Below are positions 15,744 through 24,176 of a stretch of 64,000 bases of DNA, piece after piece. The notes under the pieces were generated by a model. It was not told the DNA's origin, searched no databases, and saw only the letters and a program-made list of their open reading frames with translations. Every line of letters begins with the position of its first letter. Positions within the stretch are counted from its first letter, which is position 1. Origin of the DNA: Agreia sp. Leaf283 (GTDB lineage Bacteria > Actinomycetota > Actinomycetes > Actinomycetales > Microbacteriaceae); the NCBI RefSeq assembly GCF_001422485.1, contig NZ_LMNF01000001.1:751900-815899 (forward strand), read 5' to 3'. The position numbers were made by a program, and so were the translations under genes.

Positions 15744-15820
15744 TTGCACGGCTCTCCGCTGTCAACGGAGCAGAATAGATGCACACCACAACAAATCGCG
15801 ACGAAGCGAATGGAGACCAA

Positions 15821-17029
15821 GTGAGCCAAGACCCCGTGACTCCCCGGGCAGCCGCACCGCTCGGCGTAGCCGTCATCGGATACGCCTTCATGGGCAAGGC
15901 CCACTCGGGAGCCTGGCGCAACGTGGCCGCCTACTTCGACGTTCCCGCCGTCGAGCAGACCGTGCTCGTCGGTCGTGATGCGGCGAAGGTCGCCGCCGCC
16001 GCCGAGAGGTTCGGCTGGAAGGAGAGCGCCACCGACTGGCGTGCGGTGCTGGAGCGCGACGACGTGCACATCGTCGACGTCTGCACCCCGGGCATCCTGC
16101 ACCACGAGATCGTGCTCGCGGCGCTCGCGGCAGGCAAGCACGTGATCGTCGAGAAGCCGCTGGCCAACACCGTCGCCGAGGCCGAGGAGATGGCCGAGGC
16201 CTTCGAGAAGGCCAGGGCCAACGGGCAGCACGCGATCGTCAACTTCAACTACCGCCGGGTGCCCGCCATCGCGCTCGCGAAGAAGTTCATCGACGACGGC
16301 CGCATCGGCCCCATCCGGCACGTGCGCATCAGCTACCTGCAGGACTGGCTCAGCGACCCCTCCTCCCCCATGAGCTGGCGGCTTCGCCGCGAGGAGGCCG
16401 GATCGGGCGCGCTCGGCGACCTCGGCTCGCACGCCACCGACCTCGTGCTGCACCTCACGGGCGAGAGCATCGACAGCCTCACCGGTGGCGTGCACACCTT
16501 CGTGACGCAGCGGCCGTCGGGCGACAGCGGTGACGGGGCGATCGGCGGCTCGGCTTCCGACTCGGGGTCGGCTGACGTCGCGCTCGAAGACGTGACAGTG
16601 GATGACGCCGCGTGGGCGACGGGTCGGCTCTCAGGGGGCGGCATCGTGCAGCTCGAGGTCTCGCGCTTCGCGCTCGGCGCCAAGAACGGCCTCGCGCTCG
16701 AGATCTATGGCGAGAAGGGCAGCCTGACGTTCGACCTCGAGAACCTCAACGAGCTGATGTTCTTCGACTCCGGCGATGCGGCCGGGGAACAGGGGTTCCG
16801 ACGCATCCTGGTGACCGAGGCCGGGCATCCGTATGTCGGCCACTGGTGGCCCGACGGCCACATCATCGGTTGGGAGCACACGTTCGTGCACCAGTTCGCC
16901 GACTTCCTCAACTCCATCCGCGACGACACCGAGTCGCAGCCGTCGTTCGCCGACGGACTGCGGGTTCAGAAGGTGCTCGCCGCCGTGGAGAGTTCTGCCG
17001 CCGCAGGCGGCGCATCCGTCACCCCGTAA
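15821..17029 (+). CDS. Gfo/Idh/MocA-family oxidoreductase
   Basis: A 402-residue NAD(P)-dependent dehydrogenase. The Rossmann part begins with GVAVIGYAFMGKAHSGAW, has the family EKPLANT motif near residue 120, and the C-terminal alpha/beta domain carries GDLGSHATDLVLHLTG with the catalytic-type His. A Ser/Gly/Asp-rich loop at about residues 230-260 looks like an insertion. Family members oxidise inositols, sugars or aldose derivatives. GTG 15821 with GGAG 5 bases upstream is chosen; ATG 15779 (GGAG at 8 bases) would add 14 residues and is a real alternative. It is divergent from livH across the shared operator, so it is expected to be induced with the importer. Confidence 0.9.
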   Translation: MSQDPVTPRAAAPLGVAVIGYAFMGKAHSGAWRNVAAYFDVPAVEQTVLVGRDAAKVAAAAERFGWKESATDWRAVLERDDVHIVDVCTPGILHHEIVLAALAAGKHVIVEKPLANTVAEAEEMAEAFEKARANGQHAIVNFNYRRVPAIALAKKFIDDGRIGPIRHVRISYLQDWLSDPSSPMSWRLRREEAGSGALGDLGSHATDLVLHLTGESIDSLTGGVHTFVTQRPSGDSGDGAIGGSASDSGSADVALEDVTVDDAAWATGRLSGGGIVQLEVSRFALGAKNGLALEIYGEKGSLTFDLENLNELMFFDSGDAAGEQGFRRILVTEAGHPYVGHWWPDGHIIGWEHTFVHQFADFLNSIRDDTESQPSFADGLRVQKVLAAVESSAAAGGASVTP

Positions 17030-17035
17030 CAGATC

Positions 17036-17098
17036 CGTTCCCTGAGCCTGTCGAAGGGAAGCGTTCAGACGAGTTCCCTTCGACAGGCTCAGGGAACG
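17036..17098. repeat. Inverted pair of CCCTGAGCCTGTCGAAGG repeats
   Basis: CGTTCCCTGAGCCTGTCGAA at the left faces its complement (TTCGACAGGCTCAGGGAACG) at the right with about 20 bp between. The hairpin lies between the Gfo gene and the isomerase gene, 21 bp before the latter's start. Confidence 0.85.
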
Positions 17099-17119
17099 AA
17101 CGAGCACAAGGAGAAGCAC

Positions 17120-18133
17120 ATGACACGCCCCGTCACCCTGTTCACCGGCCAGTGGGCCGACCTGCCGTTCGAGGAGGTGGCCAGGCTCGCCGGAGAGTGG
17201 GGCTACGACGGCCTCGAGATCGCCTGCTGGGGCGATCATCTCGACCCGTGGCGCGCAGCCGAAGACGACGCCTACGTGCAGTCGCGCCTCGACATCCTCG
17301 AGAAGAACAACCTCAAGGTCTTCGCGATCTCGAACCACCTCAAGGGTCAGGCGGTCTGCGACAACCCCATCGACTTCCGCCACAAGGACATGGTCTCGGC
17401 GAAGGTCTGGGGCGACGGCGACGGTGAGGGCGTTCGCCAGCGCGCTGCCGAGGAGATGAAGAAGACCGCGATCTCGGCGCGCAAGCTCGGCGTCGACACC
17501 GTCGTGGGCTTCACCGGCTCGAGCATCTGGCAGTACGTGGCCATGTTCCCGCCCGTGGGTCAAGACGTGATCGATGCCGGCTACCAGGACTTCGCCGACC
17601 GCTGGAACCCGATCCTCGACGTGTTCGAGGGCGAGGGCGTGCGCTTCGCCCACGAGGTGCACCCGTCGGAGATCGCCTACGACTACTGGTCGACCGTTCG
17701 CACCCTCGAAGCCATCGACCACAGAAAGTCGTTCGGGCTGAACTGGGACCCGAGCCACATGGTCTGGCAGGGCATCAACCCGGTCGAGTTCATCACCGAG
17801 TTCGCCGAGCTGATCTACCACGTCGACTGCAAGGACACCCGCATGCGCAACGGCAACTCGGGGCGCGCAGGCATCCTCGGCTCGCACCTGCCATGGGCCG
17901 ACCCGCGCCGCGGCTGGGACTTCGTGTCGACGGGGCACGGCGACGTTCCGTGGGAGGACGCGTTCCGCGCGCTCAACCACATCGGCTACACCGGCCCCAT
18001 CTCGGTGGAGTGGGAGGACGCCGGCATGGACCGCCTGCGCGGCGCGCCCGAGGCCCTCGCCTTCGTGCGCTCGCTGCTCTGGGAGGCGCCCACGGCATCC
18101 TTCGACGCCGCCTTCTCGACGAAGGTCGACTAG
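17120..18133 (+). CDS. Sugar phosphate isomerase/epimerase family TIM barrel
   Basis: A 337-residue xylose-isomerase-like TIM barrel (AP_endonuc_2 fold). Metal-ligand residues of the fold are seen as the Glu of [13 protein letters not shown], the Asp/His of [19 protein letters not shown], and the late [11 protein letters not shown]. The substrate is not readable; relatives epimerise or isomerise keto-sugars or act as inosose dehydratases. A ribosome-binding AAGGAGAA precedes ATG 17120. It follows the Gfo/Idh/MocA gene on the same strand with only the repeat hairpin between them, a pairing common in polyol and inositol catabolism. Confidence 0.88.
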   Translation: MTRPVTLFTGQWADLPFEEVARLAGEWGYDGLEIACWGDHLDPWRAAEDDAYVQSRLDILEKNNLKVFAISNHLKGQAVCDNPIDFRHKDMVSAKVWGDGDGEGVRQRAAEEMKKTAISARKLGVDTVVGFTGSSIWQYVAMFPPVGQDVIDAGYQDFADRWNPILDVFEGEGVRFAHEVHPSEIAYDYWSTVRTLEAIDHRKSFGLNWDPSHMVWQGINPVEFITEFAELIYHVDCKDTRMRNGNSGRAGILGSHLPWADPRRGWDFVSTGHGDVPWEDAFRALNHIGYTGPISVEWEDAGMDRLRGAPEALAFVRSLLWEAPTASFDAAFSTKVD

Positions 18134-18142
18134 CGGCTGCAC

Positions 18143-18238
18143 TGCGCCGGTCGAGTAGCCCGCGAGGAACGAGTGGGCGTATCGAGACCACCTCGACGGG
18201 TCTCGATACGGCCGCGGGCGGCCTACTCGACCGGCGCA
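18143..18238. repeat. Long imperfect palindrome, GGTCGAGTAGC/TATCGAGACC family
   Basis: TGCGCCGGTCGAGTAG on the left pairs with CTACTCGACCGGCGCA on the right, with a second pair GTATCGAGACC / GGTCTCGATAC inside. The 96-bp element fills the gap between two convergent genes and could end transcription from both sides. Half copies occur at 27041-27082 and 46228-46282. Confidence 0.85.
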
Positions 18239-18248
18239 ATTGGTGCGG

Positions 18249-18923
18249 CTACGCCGTCGCGACCACGCCCGTGAACTCGGACGGCTGCACGATGACCCAG
18301 CCCGGTCCGTGGAACGCGTACTGGAACGCCTCGCCCGATCCACGACCGATGAAGGCCCCCGCGCTCAGCGAAGACTTGACGGTCGGCTGCAGGTTCGCAC
18401 TCCAGGCGACGGTGGCGTTGATGTCGGTGAACGTGGGCTGCTGCGAGCAGTCGAGGATCATCGGGGTGCCCTGCGTGGCGACGGCCATGTGTCCGTGGCC
18501 GTGCACGGTCGTGTTCCAGAATCCGCCGGCGAGCATGCTCGCACCCTTGAGTCGCGTGAGCTCGTAGCCGAGGTCGGCCTGGAACGCGAGGAGGGACGTT
18601 CCGTTGATCGTGATGCCCTCGCCCTCGAGCTGAATGAGGTGGATGTTGGCCCGGTGGTGCGCGAAGAACACGTCGCCGTGTCCGAACACGCGCATGAGCG
18701 GCTGGTCGTCCGACGAGACCATCTTGCGCAACAGGGCACCGGCATCCCTCGCACCTTCGTGCTTGAACTCGACGTTGCCCTGGTAGGCGACCATCGCGCC
18801 TTTCCTGGTGATGAGGTCTCGCCCGGGCGTGACCCGGGAGCGCAGCATGTAGGGGTTCTGCAGGGCCATCAGAGCGTCGGATTCGACCTCGTTGTTCTCC
18901 TGGCTGAAGAGTGTCGAGCGCAT
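18249..18923 (-). CDS. AIM24-family protein
   Basis: A 224-residue protein of the AIM24 (formerly DUF124/TspB) family, a beta-rich fold of unknown biochemical role. Recognisable pieces are NPYMLRSRVTPGRDLITRKGAMVAY, GEGITINGTSLLAFQ, VHGHGHMAVATQG and the C-terminal GPGWVIVQPSEF with a Gly-rich turn GAFIGRGSGEAFQYAF. ATG 18923 has AAGGA 8 bases upstream; the longer in-frame extension to 19064 has Arg/Pro-rich non-coding character. Its setting inside the catabolic island appears incidental: it converges on the isomerase gene and has its own 147-bp upstream gap, in which no site was recognised. Confidence 0.85.
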   Translation of the reverse strand: MRSTLFSQENNEVESDALMALQNPYMLRSRVTPGRDLITRKGAMVAYQGNVEFKHEGARDAGALLRKMVSSDDQPLMRVFGHGDVFFAHHRANIHLIQLEGEGITINGTSLLAFQADLGYELTRLKGASMLAGGFWNTTVHGHGHMAVATQGTPMILDCSQQPTFTDINATVAWSANLQPTVKSSLSAGAFIGRGSGEAFQYAFHGPGWVIVQPSEFTGVVATA

Positions 18924-19070
18924 GGGGAGTGTCCTTCTCGTGCGTTGCGGGTGGATGGCCCCCAGCCTAGGGGTGCAGTGCCCCCTGTGAGAGGGTGGAT
19001 GGCACTTTCCGACTGGAGCTGGGCGGGCGGAGCGCATTCTGCGACAGATGGTCGCCGGCAGCATAGGCGG

Positions 19071-20012
19071 TCACGGGGTCCAGCCTCTCTCGCGGAGGGC
19101 GCGTTCGACGCGGCGCGTCGCCTCGGCTGCGCCGTTGCGCATCTGCTCCTTGCGGATCTTCAGGGGAAACCAGTCGGCCCTGATGAACTCCTCGGTTCGC
19201 GTCATGTCGCGGTCGTACTGCACGGAGTCGGTCCTGTGCTGCTGTCCGTCGTACTCCACGATGAGCTTGTAGCGGCGGTACACCTTGTCGGCGCGCCCGA
19301 TGCGCTCGCCCGCCTTCGAGTAGATCACCTGGTTGAGCTCGGGCTCCGGCAGTCCAGCCCTCACGATGGCGAGTCGGAGCTGGGTCTCCCTGCGCGACTC
19401 CGATCCGACGCGCACGTGCTCGAGAGCCTCGCGCGCCCGGCGCGCGCCCCGCCCGGAGTAGCCGGCCACGCGCATCCGGAGTTCGTCGAGCGTGACGAAC
19501 GGGCGCGGGTCTGCCGGATTCACGTACTCGGGCACAAGGACAAGGTGGTCGGCCACGATGATGAGTTCGTCGAGGGAGACGCCGGGGGTCGCGGCCAGCT
19601 GCAGCCACGTCGAGGCGGGGTCGGCGACGGGGAATCCGAAGCGATCGACCACGATCAGACGCGGATCATTCGTCTCGTGGCCGACGATGCCTCGACCGCG
19701 GGCGGCGCGCTCCGGTGATCTCGACATCACATGCAGGGGCTCGAGCGCTGAGAAGTAACCGGCAAGCGGTGCAAGCCACATGCGAGCTGCGGTGGTGTGG
19801 CTGAAGAACTGCCCGTCTGACATGCGGTGTCGATAGGCGGCGCAGACAGTGCTGAGCTGCACTGCGGTCCCGGCCGGCATCCGCACCCCGCGGAACGGGG
19901 TGGCGAGGTCGGAACTACGCAGACGTGCCGGGCTGACACCTTCGGTGCGCGCTTGTCTGACGGAGAACGCGCGCCCTCGAAGCCGGGGAGGAAGGGGTCG
20001 GTGCGAAGTCAT
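19071..20012 (-). CDS. DUF559/Vsr-like endonuclease-domain protein with an AbiEi-like N-terminus
   Basis: A 313-residue protein. The N-terminal part (SVRQARTEGVSPARLRSSDL, then TPFRGVRMP) resembles the winged-helix of AbiEi-type antitoxin-like proteins. The C-terminal 110 residues are a DUF559 domain: YKLIVEYDGQQH with the Glu-Tyr-Asp of the PD-(D/E)XK fold, then YDRDMTRTEEFIRADW and PLKIRKEQM. This fusion is common and multi-copy in Microbacteriaceae and related actinobacteria; its role is unknown and no toxin partner is adjacent. ATG 20012 is chosen because upstream codons run into a non-coding repeat region, but no clear ribosome-binding site is visible. Confidence 0.75.
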   Translation of the reverse strand: MTSHRPLPPRLRGRAFSVRQARTEGVSPARLRSSDLATPFRGVRMPAGTAVQLSTVCAAYRHRMSDGQFFSHTTAARMWLAPLAGYFSALEPLHVMSRSPERAARGRGIVGHETNDPRLIVVDRFGFPVADPASTWLQLAATPGVSLDELIIVADHLVLVPEYVNPADPRPFVTLDELRMRVAGYSGRGARRAREALEHVRVGSESRRETQLRLAIVRAGLPEPELNQVIYSKAGERIGRADKVYRRYKLIVEYDGQQHRTDSVQYDRDMTRTEEFIRADWFPLKIRKEQMRNGAAEATRRVERALRERGWTP

Positions 20013-20084
20013 GCGCCCATGATGGGGCAGCAGCCCGACTGGATGGATGCCTCTCCACAGGGTCGTCTTCGGCTGGGCGGCGAT

Positions 20085-20185
20085 GCGAACCGACGCAAAT
20101 TGCTGCCTTTTGACGTCAGGAGAGCAGATTGCGTCGGTTCGCGTCGTCACCGAGAACGCGAACCGACGCTAACTGCTCTCCTTTC
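20085..20185. repeat. Inverted repeats built on CGAACCGACGC
   Basis: GCGAACCGACGCAA (20085-20098) pairs perfectly with TTGCGTCGGTTCGC (20129-20142). A third arm GCGAACCGACGC starts at 20158 and is followed by TAACTGCTCTCC. A related element with CGAACTGACGC arms lies at 30164-30254. The gap 20013-20264 holds only this and no gene. Confidence 0.8.
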
Positions 20186-20264
20186 GCAGAAGGAGCGCAC
20201 TATGCGGCAAGTCGCTGGGGAGGAGAGGAGCGGAGCGGGACGCCGGAGGGGCGGGGCGCCTGGG

Positions 20265-20945
20265 CTACGCATCGCCCAGCAGCATCGCGGCAGCGTCGAG
20301 CATGTCGAGCATGCGACGGCGCATGTGGCCGATGTGCTCTTTCACGGCGGGCTCGATGGCCGCGTAGTCCTTGGCGATCATGGCGTCGGCCAGCACCTGG
20401 TGCTCGGTCGAGCACGCCTCGAGGCGGTGCTGCAGCGTGGCCGCGCGCAGCCAGAAGCGCTGGATGCGACGTCGCGTCTCCTTGACCGTGTCGGCCACCA
20501 GCTGGTTGCCCGCGATTCCGTTGACCAGTCGGTGGAACGCGAGGTCCGCCTCCGACCAGGAGTCGCGATCGTCGCCGTGCGCCGCCCGCGTCATCTCCTC
20601 GACCGACGAACGCAGGCGTTGGATGTCGTCTTCCGTCAGCTTCTCGGCCGCCTTGCGGCAGATGTAGGTGTCGAGAACCTCGAGCAGGTCGCAGGCGTCG
20701 TTGACCTCGGTGCGCGTGAGCTGCGACACGGTGAAGCGCGCATTGTCGGTGCGCTTGACGAGCCCCTCCTTCTCAAGGCGCTGCAGGGCCTCGCGCACCG
20801 GAGTGCGCGAGATTCCGAGCTGGTTGGCGATGCGGTTCTCCGAGAGCGGCGCTCCGGAGCGCAGGCGGAAACCCGTTATCTCCGAGAGCAGGAACTCGTA
20901 GGCGTCGTTGACCCGTGAGCTCGCCTCGGTCGTTGTGATCACCAT
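20265..20945 (-). CDS. GntR-family (FadR/FCD subfamily) transcriptional regulator
   Basis: A 226-residue regulator. The winged helix is at about residues 10-75 (GAPLSENRIANQLGISRTPV, then REALQRLEKEGLVKR, the GntR signature). The C-terminal FCD helical domain (residues 85-215) has the metal/ligand residues Asp and His in SEADLAFHRLVNGIAGN and His in CSTEHQVLADAM and VKEHIGHMRR. FCD regulators respond to sugar acids and other carboxylates. An operator-like word just upstream (20957-20971) matches one in the liv/Gfo control region, and a second shared word lies upstream of the flavin oxidase. It is therefore the probable master regulator of catabolic island A. Confidence 0.92.
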   Translation of the reverse strand: MVITTTEASSRVNDAYEFLLSEITGFRLRSGAPLSENRIANQLGISRTPVREALQRLEKEGLVKRTDNARFTVSQLTRTEVNDACDLLEVLDTYICRKAAEKLTEDDIQRLRSSVEEMTRAAHGDDRDSWSEADLAFHRLVNGIAGNQLVADTVKETRRRIQRFWLRAATLQHRLEACSTEHQVLADAMIAKDYAAIEPAVKEHIGHMRRRMLDMLDAAAMLLGDA

Positions 20946-20956
20946 CGAAGACCACC

Positions 20957-20971
20957 CTTCTTGTGCACTAA
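20957..20971. promoter_or_regulatory. Candidate GntR auto-operator CTTCTTGTGCACTAA
   Basis: Lies 12 bp upstream of the gntR start codon and differs at one base from CTTCTTGTACACTAA at 15729-15743. The core GTGCAC is palindromic. Position indicates autoregulation. Confidence 0.7.
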
Positions 20972-20996
20972 GAATAAGCTCCCGTGACGACGCCGG

Positions 20997-21026
20997 CCCG
21001 CTTCGACAAGCTCAGCGACCGGCGCA
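20997..21026. repeat. Fragment of the TTCGACAAGCTCAG repeat fused to GACCGGCGCA
   Basis: GCTTCGACAAGCTCAGCGACC joins the end of one repeat family (TTCGACAAGCTCAG) to a word of the other (GACCGGCGCA). It lies in the 85-bp gap between gntR and the creatininase-family gene. Confidence 0.6.
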
Positions 21027-21030
21027 ACGA

Positions 21031-21939
21031 TCACAGCACGCGGTCGACGAACTCGCGGTTGTGCACCGTCACCGGAACCTTCTGCAGCTCGAGGATGCCC
21101 CGGGCGACGTGCTCCGACAGCCGGCGGAAGGCCTCGTGCCCCTTCTCAGCGGTGGCGCGCATCGGGTTGCCGATGATCCCGTTCTCGACGAACTCGTGGT
21201 GGTCCATGGGGAAGCTGAAGTACTGGTACCCCTCGAACTCGGCGTCGGGCATCCCGTCGTCTTTCGAGAACGCCTTCGGCAGGAAGGCAGGGATGTGCGC
21301 GCGGGTGTCGACGGCGCGCTCCATGCGCACGAGGTTCTCGTTCCAGGCCAGGTCCTGCGACGTCTCGAGCTCGGAGGAGTGCCAGCCGGGAGTCTCCTCG
21401 GGCGGGTTCTCCATGAGTCCCTTCAGGATGCCCTCGTAGCGCTCCATGTAGGGCTTCACGAAGGAGATCAGCGCGCCCGTCTCGTAGCGGAGCTTGCGCA
21501 GCACCGGGTCGACGACCTTGATGTTCGAGCCGTGGCCGTTGATGAAGATGATGCGGTTGAATCCGTGATGGATGAGGCTGCGCGCGATGTCGTTCATCAG
21601 CGCGAGCAGCGTCGACGAGCGCACCGTGATCGTGCCGCGCCCCTCGCCCACGCCGTACATGTGCTGCGGCGAGTAGCCCGTCCAGATGGGAGGGGTGTGC
21701 AGCACGCCGATCTCCTCGGAGATGCGCTCCGAGATCTCGACCGCCGTGATCGTGTCGGTGAACAGCGGCAGGTGCGGCCCGTGCTGCTCGGTCGACGCGA
21801 TGGGAACGAGCACCGTGTCCTTCGTCTTGAGGTACTCGCCGATGTCGACGTACGAGAGGTGCGCCAGGTTCCACGAGCGGAACTTCTCGCGGAACTCCTC
21901 GTCCCCCTCGGTCAGTCTGTTCACAATGCGTTCGCTCAT
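21031..21939 (-). CDS. Creatininase-family metal-dependent hydrolase
   Basis: A 302-residue cytosolic protein with the three metal motifs of the creatininase fold: Glu/His/Asp in STEQHGPHLPLFTD (about residues 50-62), INGHGSN (about 130), and the His-Glu block in WHSSELETS (about 190). The family includes creatinine amidohydrolase, MftE and, to my recollection, a ring-opening hydrolase (IolN) for 3-dehydro-scyllo-inosose in the Thermotoga inositol pathway. The neighbours here are a Tm-1-like protein (4-bp overlap), an epimerase-like barrel and a flavin oxidase, so a carbohydrate-ring or C-C/C-N hydrolysis step fits better than creatinine. The exact reaction is unproven. Confidence 0.85.
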   Translation of the reverse strand: MSERIVNRLTEGDEEFREKFRSWNLAHLSYVDIGEYLKTKDTVLVPIASTEQHGPHLPLFTDTITAVEISERISEEIGVLHTPPIWTGYSPQHMYGVGEGRGTITVRSSTLLALMNDIARSLIHHGFNRIIFINGHGSNIKVVDPVLRKLRYETGALISFVKPYMERYEGILKGLMENPPEETPGWHSSELETSQDLAWNENLVRMERAVDTRAHIPAFLPKAFSKDDGMPDAEFEGYQYFSFPMDHHEFVENGIIGNPMRATAEKGHEAFRRLSEHVARGILELQKVPVTVHNREFVDRVL

Positions 21940-23177
21940 GCGAGTGCCTCCTTGGGGCGGGTCGAGTCGAGGATGGTACTGAACAGCTCGGCGACATGGC
22001 GCCCGAGCTCGGGGTCGTTGATGTGCAGGTCGATGGTCTCGACGGGTATGTCGGGCCGGATGTTCGCCCGCACCTCCTCGAGGAACGCGGCGTCGGCCGC
22101 GGGGTTCCAGAACGGACCGTCGGGCGTCGACGGGATCGACAGCCCGCGGGTCGGAACGACGACGCGCACCGGCCCGGTGGCCGAGTTCAGCCGATCCGCG
22201 AAGATGCGCCCGATCTGTCGCATCTCGTCTTCGGGAGTGCGCACGAGCGTGTACTCGGGATTGTGGTCGTAGACGGGTCGGCCCGCGAGCGCCGAGGGGA
22301 TCTGCCCCGCCGCGAAGACAGAGAAGTCGATGCAGCCGGGCACGATGACCTGCGGCAAGCCGAGTTCGCCCACGACCCGCAGACGGTTCGGCCCGCCGTT
22401 GTGGATGCCTCCGGTCAGCGGATCCGTGATCTCGTTCGTCGTGTAGTCGATGACCCCCACGAACTGGCCGGCCGCCGCGAGCTCCTCCATGGCGGGCCCG
22501 CCGACGCCGTTCGAGTGGAACACCACCGTCTCGTAGCCGAGCTCCGCGAGGCGCGCCTTCATCGCCTCCACGGCGTGGGTGGTGTTGCCCAGCATGGTGG
22601 TGGCCACATAGCGGGTGTCTGCCGACGGCGGGCCGAGCGGATGACCCGCCCGCAGCATCCCGAGCATCGCCGCGGCCACGTTGTCGAAGACCGTGGTCGA
22701 GATGGGGTTGAGGCCCAGGATGTCGACGATCGAGTGCACGACCATCACGTCTTTCGTGCCCACGTAGGGCGCGAATTCGTGGTGACCGGATGCCGTCGGC
22801 GCGACGACGATCTTCGGCACGCCGACGGGCAGGACCTGGATGGCGGCGGCGCCCATGACCGAGCCCACTCCCCCGACGCTGATGCCGCCGACCACCTCTC
22901 CGAGGGCGAACTTCTCGCGCACCAGGTCGGTGACGAGGGTGCGCATGATCTCGACGGCGCGTCCGCGGGTTCCGGCGTGCTGCAGCTCGTCGAGGGTCAT
23001 GCCCCCTCGACGAGCCAGCTCGCCGTGCGAGATGTCTGGCGTGATGCCCACCGGCTCGCCCAGGATGCCGGAGTCGATCACGAAGGTGTCGACGCCAAGG
23101 GAGGCGAGGCGGTCGCGCAGATACGCGACCTCCGGCCCCTTGGTGTCGAGCGTCGCTATGAGAACGACAGCACCCAT
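21936..23177 (-). CDS. Tm-1-like ATP-binding domain protein (UPF0261)
   Basis: A 413-residue UPF0261 protein: N-terminal VVLIATLDTKGPEVAYLRDRL, the conserved ILGEPVGITPDISHGELA, GGISVGGVGSVMGAAAIQVL, VAPTASGHHEFAPYVGT, and a second half with VFHSNGVGGPAMEELAAAGQF and GCIDFSVFAAGQIPSA. The plant homologue Tm-1 binds ATP and inhibits tobamovirus replication; bacterial members sit in catabolic clusters with no assigned reaction. ATG 23177 has GGGAG 7 bases upstream; the extension to 23204 is unsupported. Its end overlaps the creatininase start (ATGA), so the two are coupled and probably act on consecutive intermediates or as a complex. Confidence 0.88.
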   Translation of the reverse strand: MGAVVLIATLDTKGPEVAYLRDRLASLGVDTFVIDSGILGEPVGITPDISHGELARRGGMTLDELQHAGTRGRAVEIMRTLVTDLVREKFALGEVVGGISVGGVGSVMGAAAIQVLPVGVPKIVVAPTASGHHEFAPYVGTKDVMVVHSIVDILGLNPISTTVFDNVAAAMLGMLRAGHPLGPPSADTRYVATTMLGNTTHAVEAMKARLAELGYETVVFHSNGVGGPAMEELAAAGQFVGVIDYTTNEITDPLTGGIHNGGPNRLRVVGELGLPQVIVPGCIDFSVFAAGQIPSALAGRPVYDHNPEYTLVRTPEDEMRQIGRIFADRLNSATGPVRVVVPTRGLSIPSTPDGPFWNPAADAAFLEEVRANIRPDIPVETIDLHINDPELGRHVAELFSTILDSTRPKEALA

Positions 23178-23207
23178 GACGGGCTCCCTTCGAGAAAGAA
23201 CCACGGC

Positions 23208-24104
23208 CTACTTCGTGATCAGCGGCAGCAGCGTTTCGGCGTTCACCTTGACCAGCCAGTCGTAGTACTCCTCGGTGAGGATCGACGAGCCGTGGTCGAT
23301 GATGAACTTCAGCTGGTCGGGGTCGATGTCGAGCCCGTCGAAGTTCGTCTCGAGCGCGTTCGGGTACTTGTTCGCCGGCGTGCGGTCGACGGGGGCCACG
23401 AACTCCGCCGTGAGGGCGCCGTCGTAGCCGATCTCCTCGAGCGTCGAGACGACCCTCTGCCAGTCGTAGTCCCCGTAGCCGGCGGGCATCCGGTTGTTCT
23501 CGGCGACGTGGAAGTCGACGAGCTTCGGGCCGACAAGCCGGATGGCGTCCCAGAGGTTCGCCTCCTCGATGTTGATGTGGAACGCATCCAGCACCACTCC
23601 GAGGTTCGGGCCCACGGCGTCGCAGAGCGCCAGCGCCTGCTCGGCGCGGGTGATGAGATACGACTCGAAGCGGTTGAGCGGTTCGATGCCGACGCGCACG
23701 CCTTTGGCCTCGGCGACCTCGTAGATCTCCTTGACGCCGTCGACGAGCCAGCCCCACTCGTTCTCGGGAGTCGAGTCGGGCGTGATCTTGCCCACCTCGC
23801 CCGGAACGAGCGTGAGGATCTGGCCGTCGAGGTCGGAGACGAGCTGGATGCAGTCCTTCACGTACTGCACGCTCGACGCGCGCACGCCTTCGTCGCCGGA
23901 CTGCATGTTGCGGCCGCCGACCATGAGCGTCACGGATCCCCAGCAGTCGAGGCCGTAGTGGTCGAGCAGCCCGCGCACATGCTTGGGGTCGTACTTCTCG
24001 GGCTCTCCCGAGATCTCGATGCTCTTGTAGCCGTATTTCGCGAGACGGGCGATCGTGGTCTCGATCGGTTCCGATCGCATCCAGTTGTGCATGGACAGAT
24101 GCAT
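23208..24104 (-). CDS. Sugar phosphate isomerase/epimerase TIM barrel (tagatose-3-epimerase-like)
   Basis: A 298-residue barrel of the xylose-isomerase-like superfamily. Metal-site residues follow the D-tagatose/psicose 3-epimerase order: Glu in VGIEPLNRFESYLIT (about 150), Asp and His in VVLDAFHINIEE (about 182), His in LVDFHVAENNR (about 208), and Glu in GALTAEFVAP (about 245). It should epimerise or isomerise a keto-sugar or keto-acid. It begins with AAAGGAG ahead of ATG 24104 and is 30 bp upstream of the Tm-1-like gene in a four-gene operon. It is a different subfamily from the barrel at 17120. Confidence 0.88.
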   Translation of the reverse strand: MHLSMHNWMRSEPIETTIARLAKYGYKSIEISGEPEKYDPKHVRGLLDHYGLDCWGSVTLMVGGRNMQSGDEGVRASSVQYVKDCIQLVSDLDGQILTLVPGEVGKITPDSTPENEWGWLVDGVKEIYEVAEAKGVRVGIEPLNRFESYLITRAEQALALCDAVGPNLGVVLDAFHINIEEANLWDAIRLVGPKLVDFHVAENNRMPAGYGDYDWQRVVSTLEEIGYDGALTAEFVAPVDRTPANKYPNALETNFDGLDIDPDQLKFIIDHGSSILTEEYYDWLVKVNAETLLPLITK

Positions 24105-24176
24105 GACTCTCTCCTTTGAGAATTGCGGGGTGGGGGTGAGGCTGTTCAGTTGTGGGGGCCGGATGCCGGGGGCCGG

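Noticed and set aside
15661-15780. Promoter hexamers for livH and the Gfo gene
   Set aside because: Several loose -10/-35 matches exist in this AT-richer gap, but none stands out enough to report.
18924-19070. Possible small gene in the AIM24 upstream gap
   Set aside because: No frame with a ribosome-binding site and plausible composition was found in the gap.
20085-20185. Inverted repeats considered as insertion-sequence ends
   Set aside because: There is no transposase between or beside them, the arms enclose only 30 bp, and a relative lies at 30164; a dispersed palindrome is simpler.
21996-24119. A 707-codon open frame on the plus strand
   Set aside because: It is antisense to the creatininase, Tm-1-like and epimerase genes. 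Its product is rich in Arg, Asp, His and Gly with no motif, the usual mirror of high-GC coding DNA.
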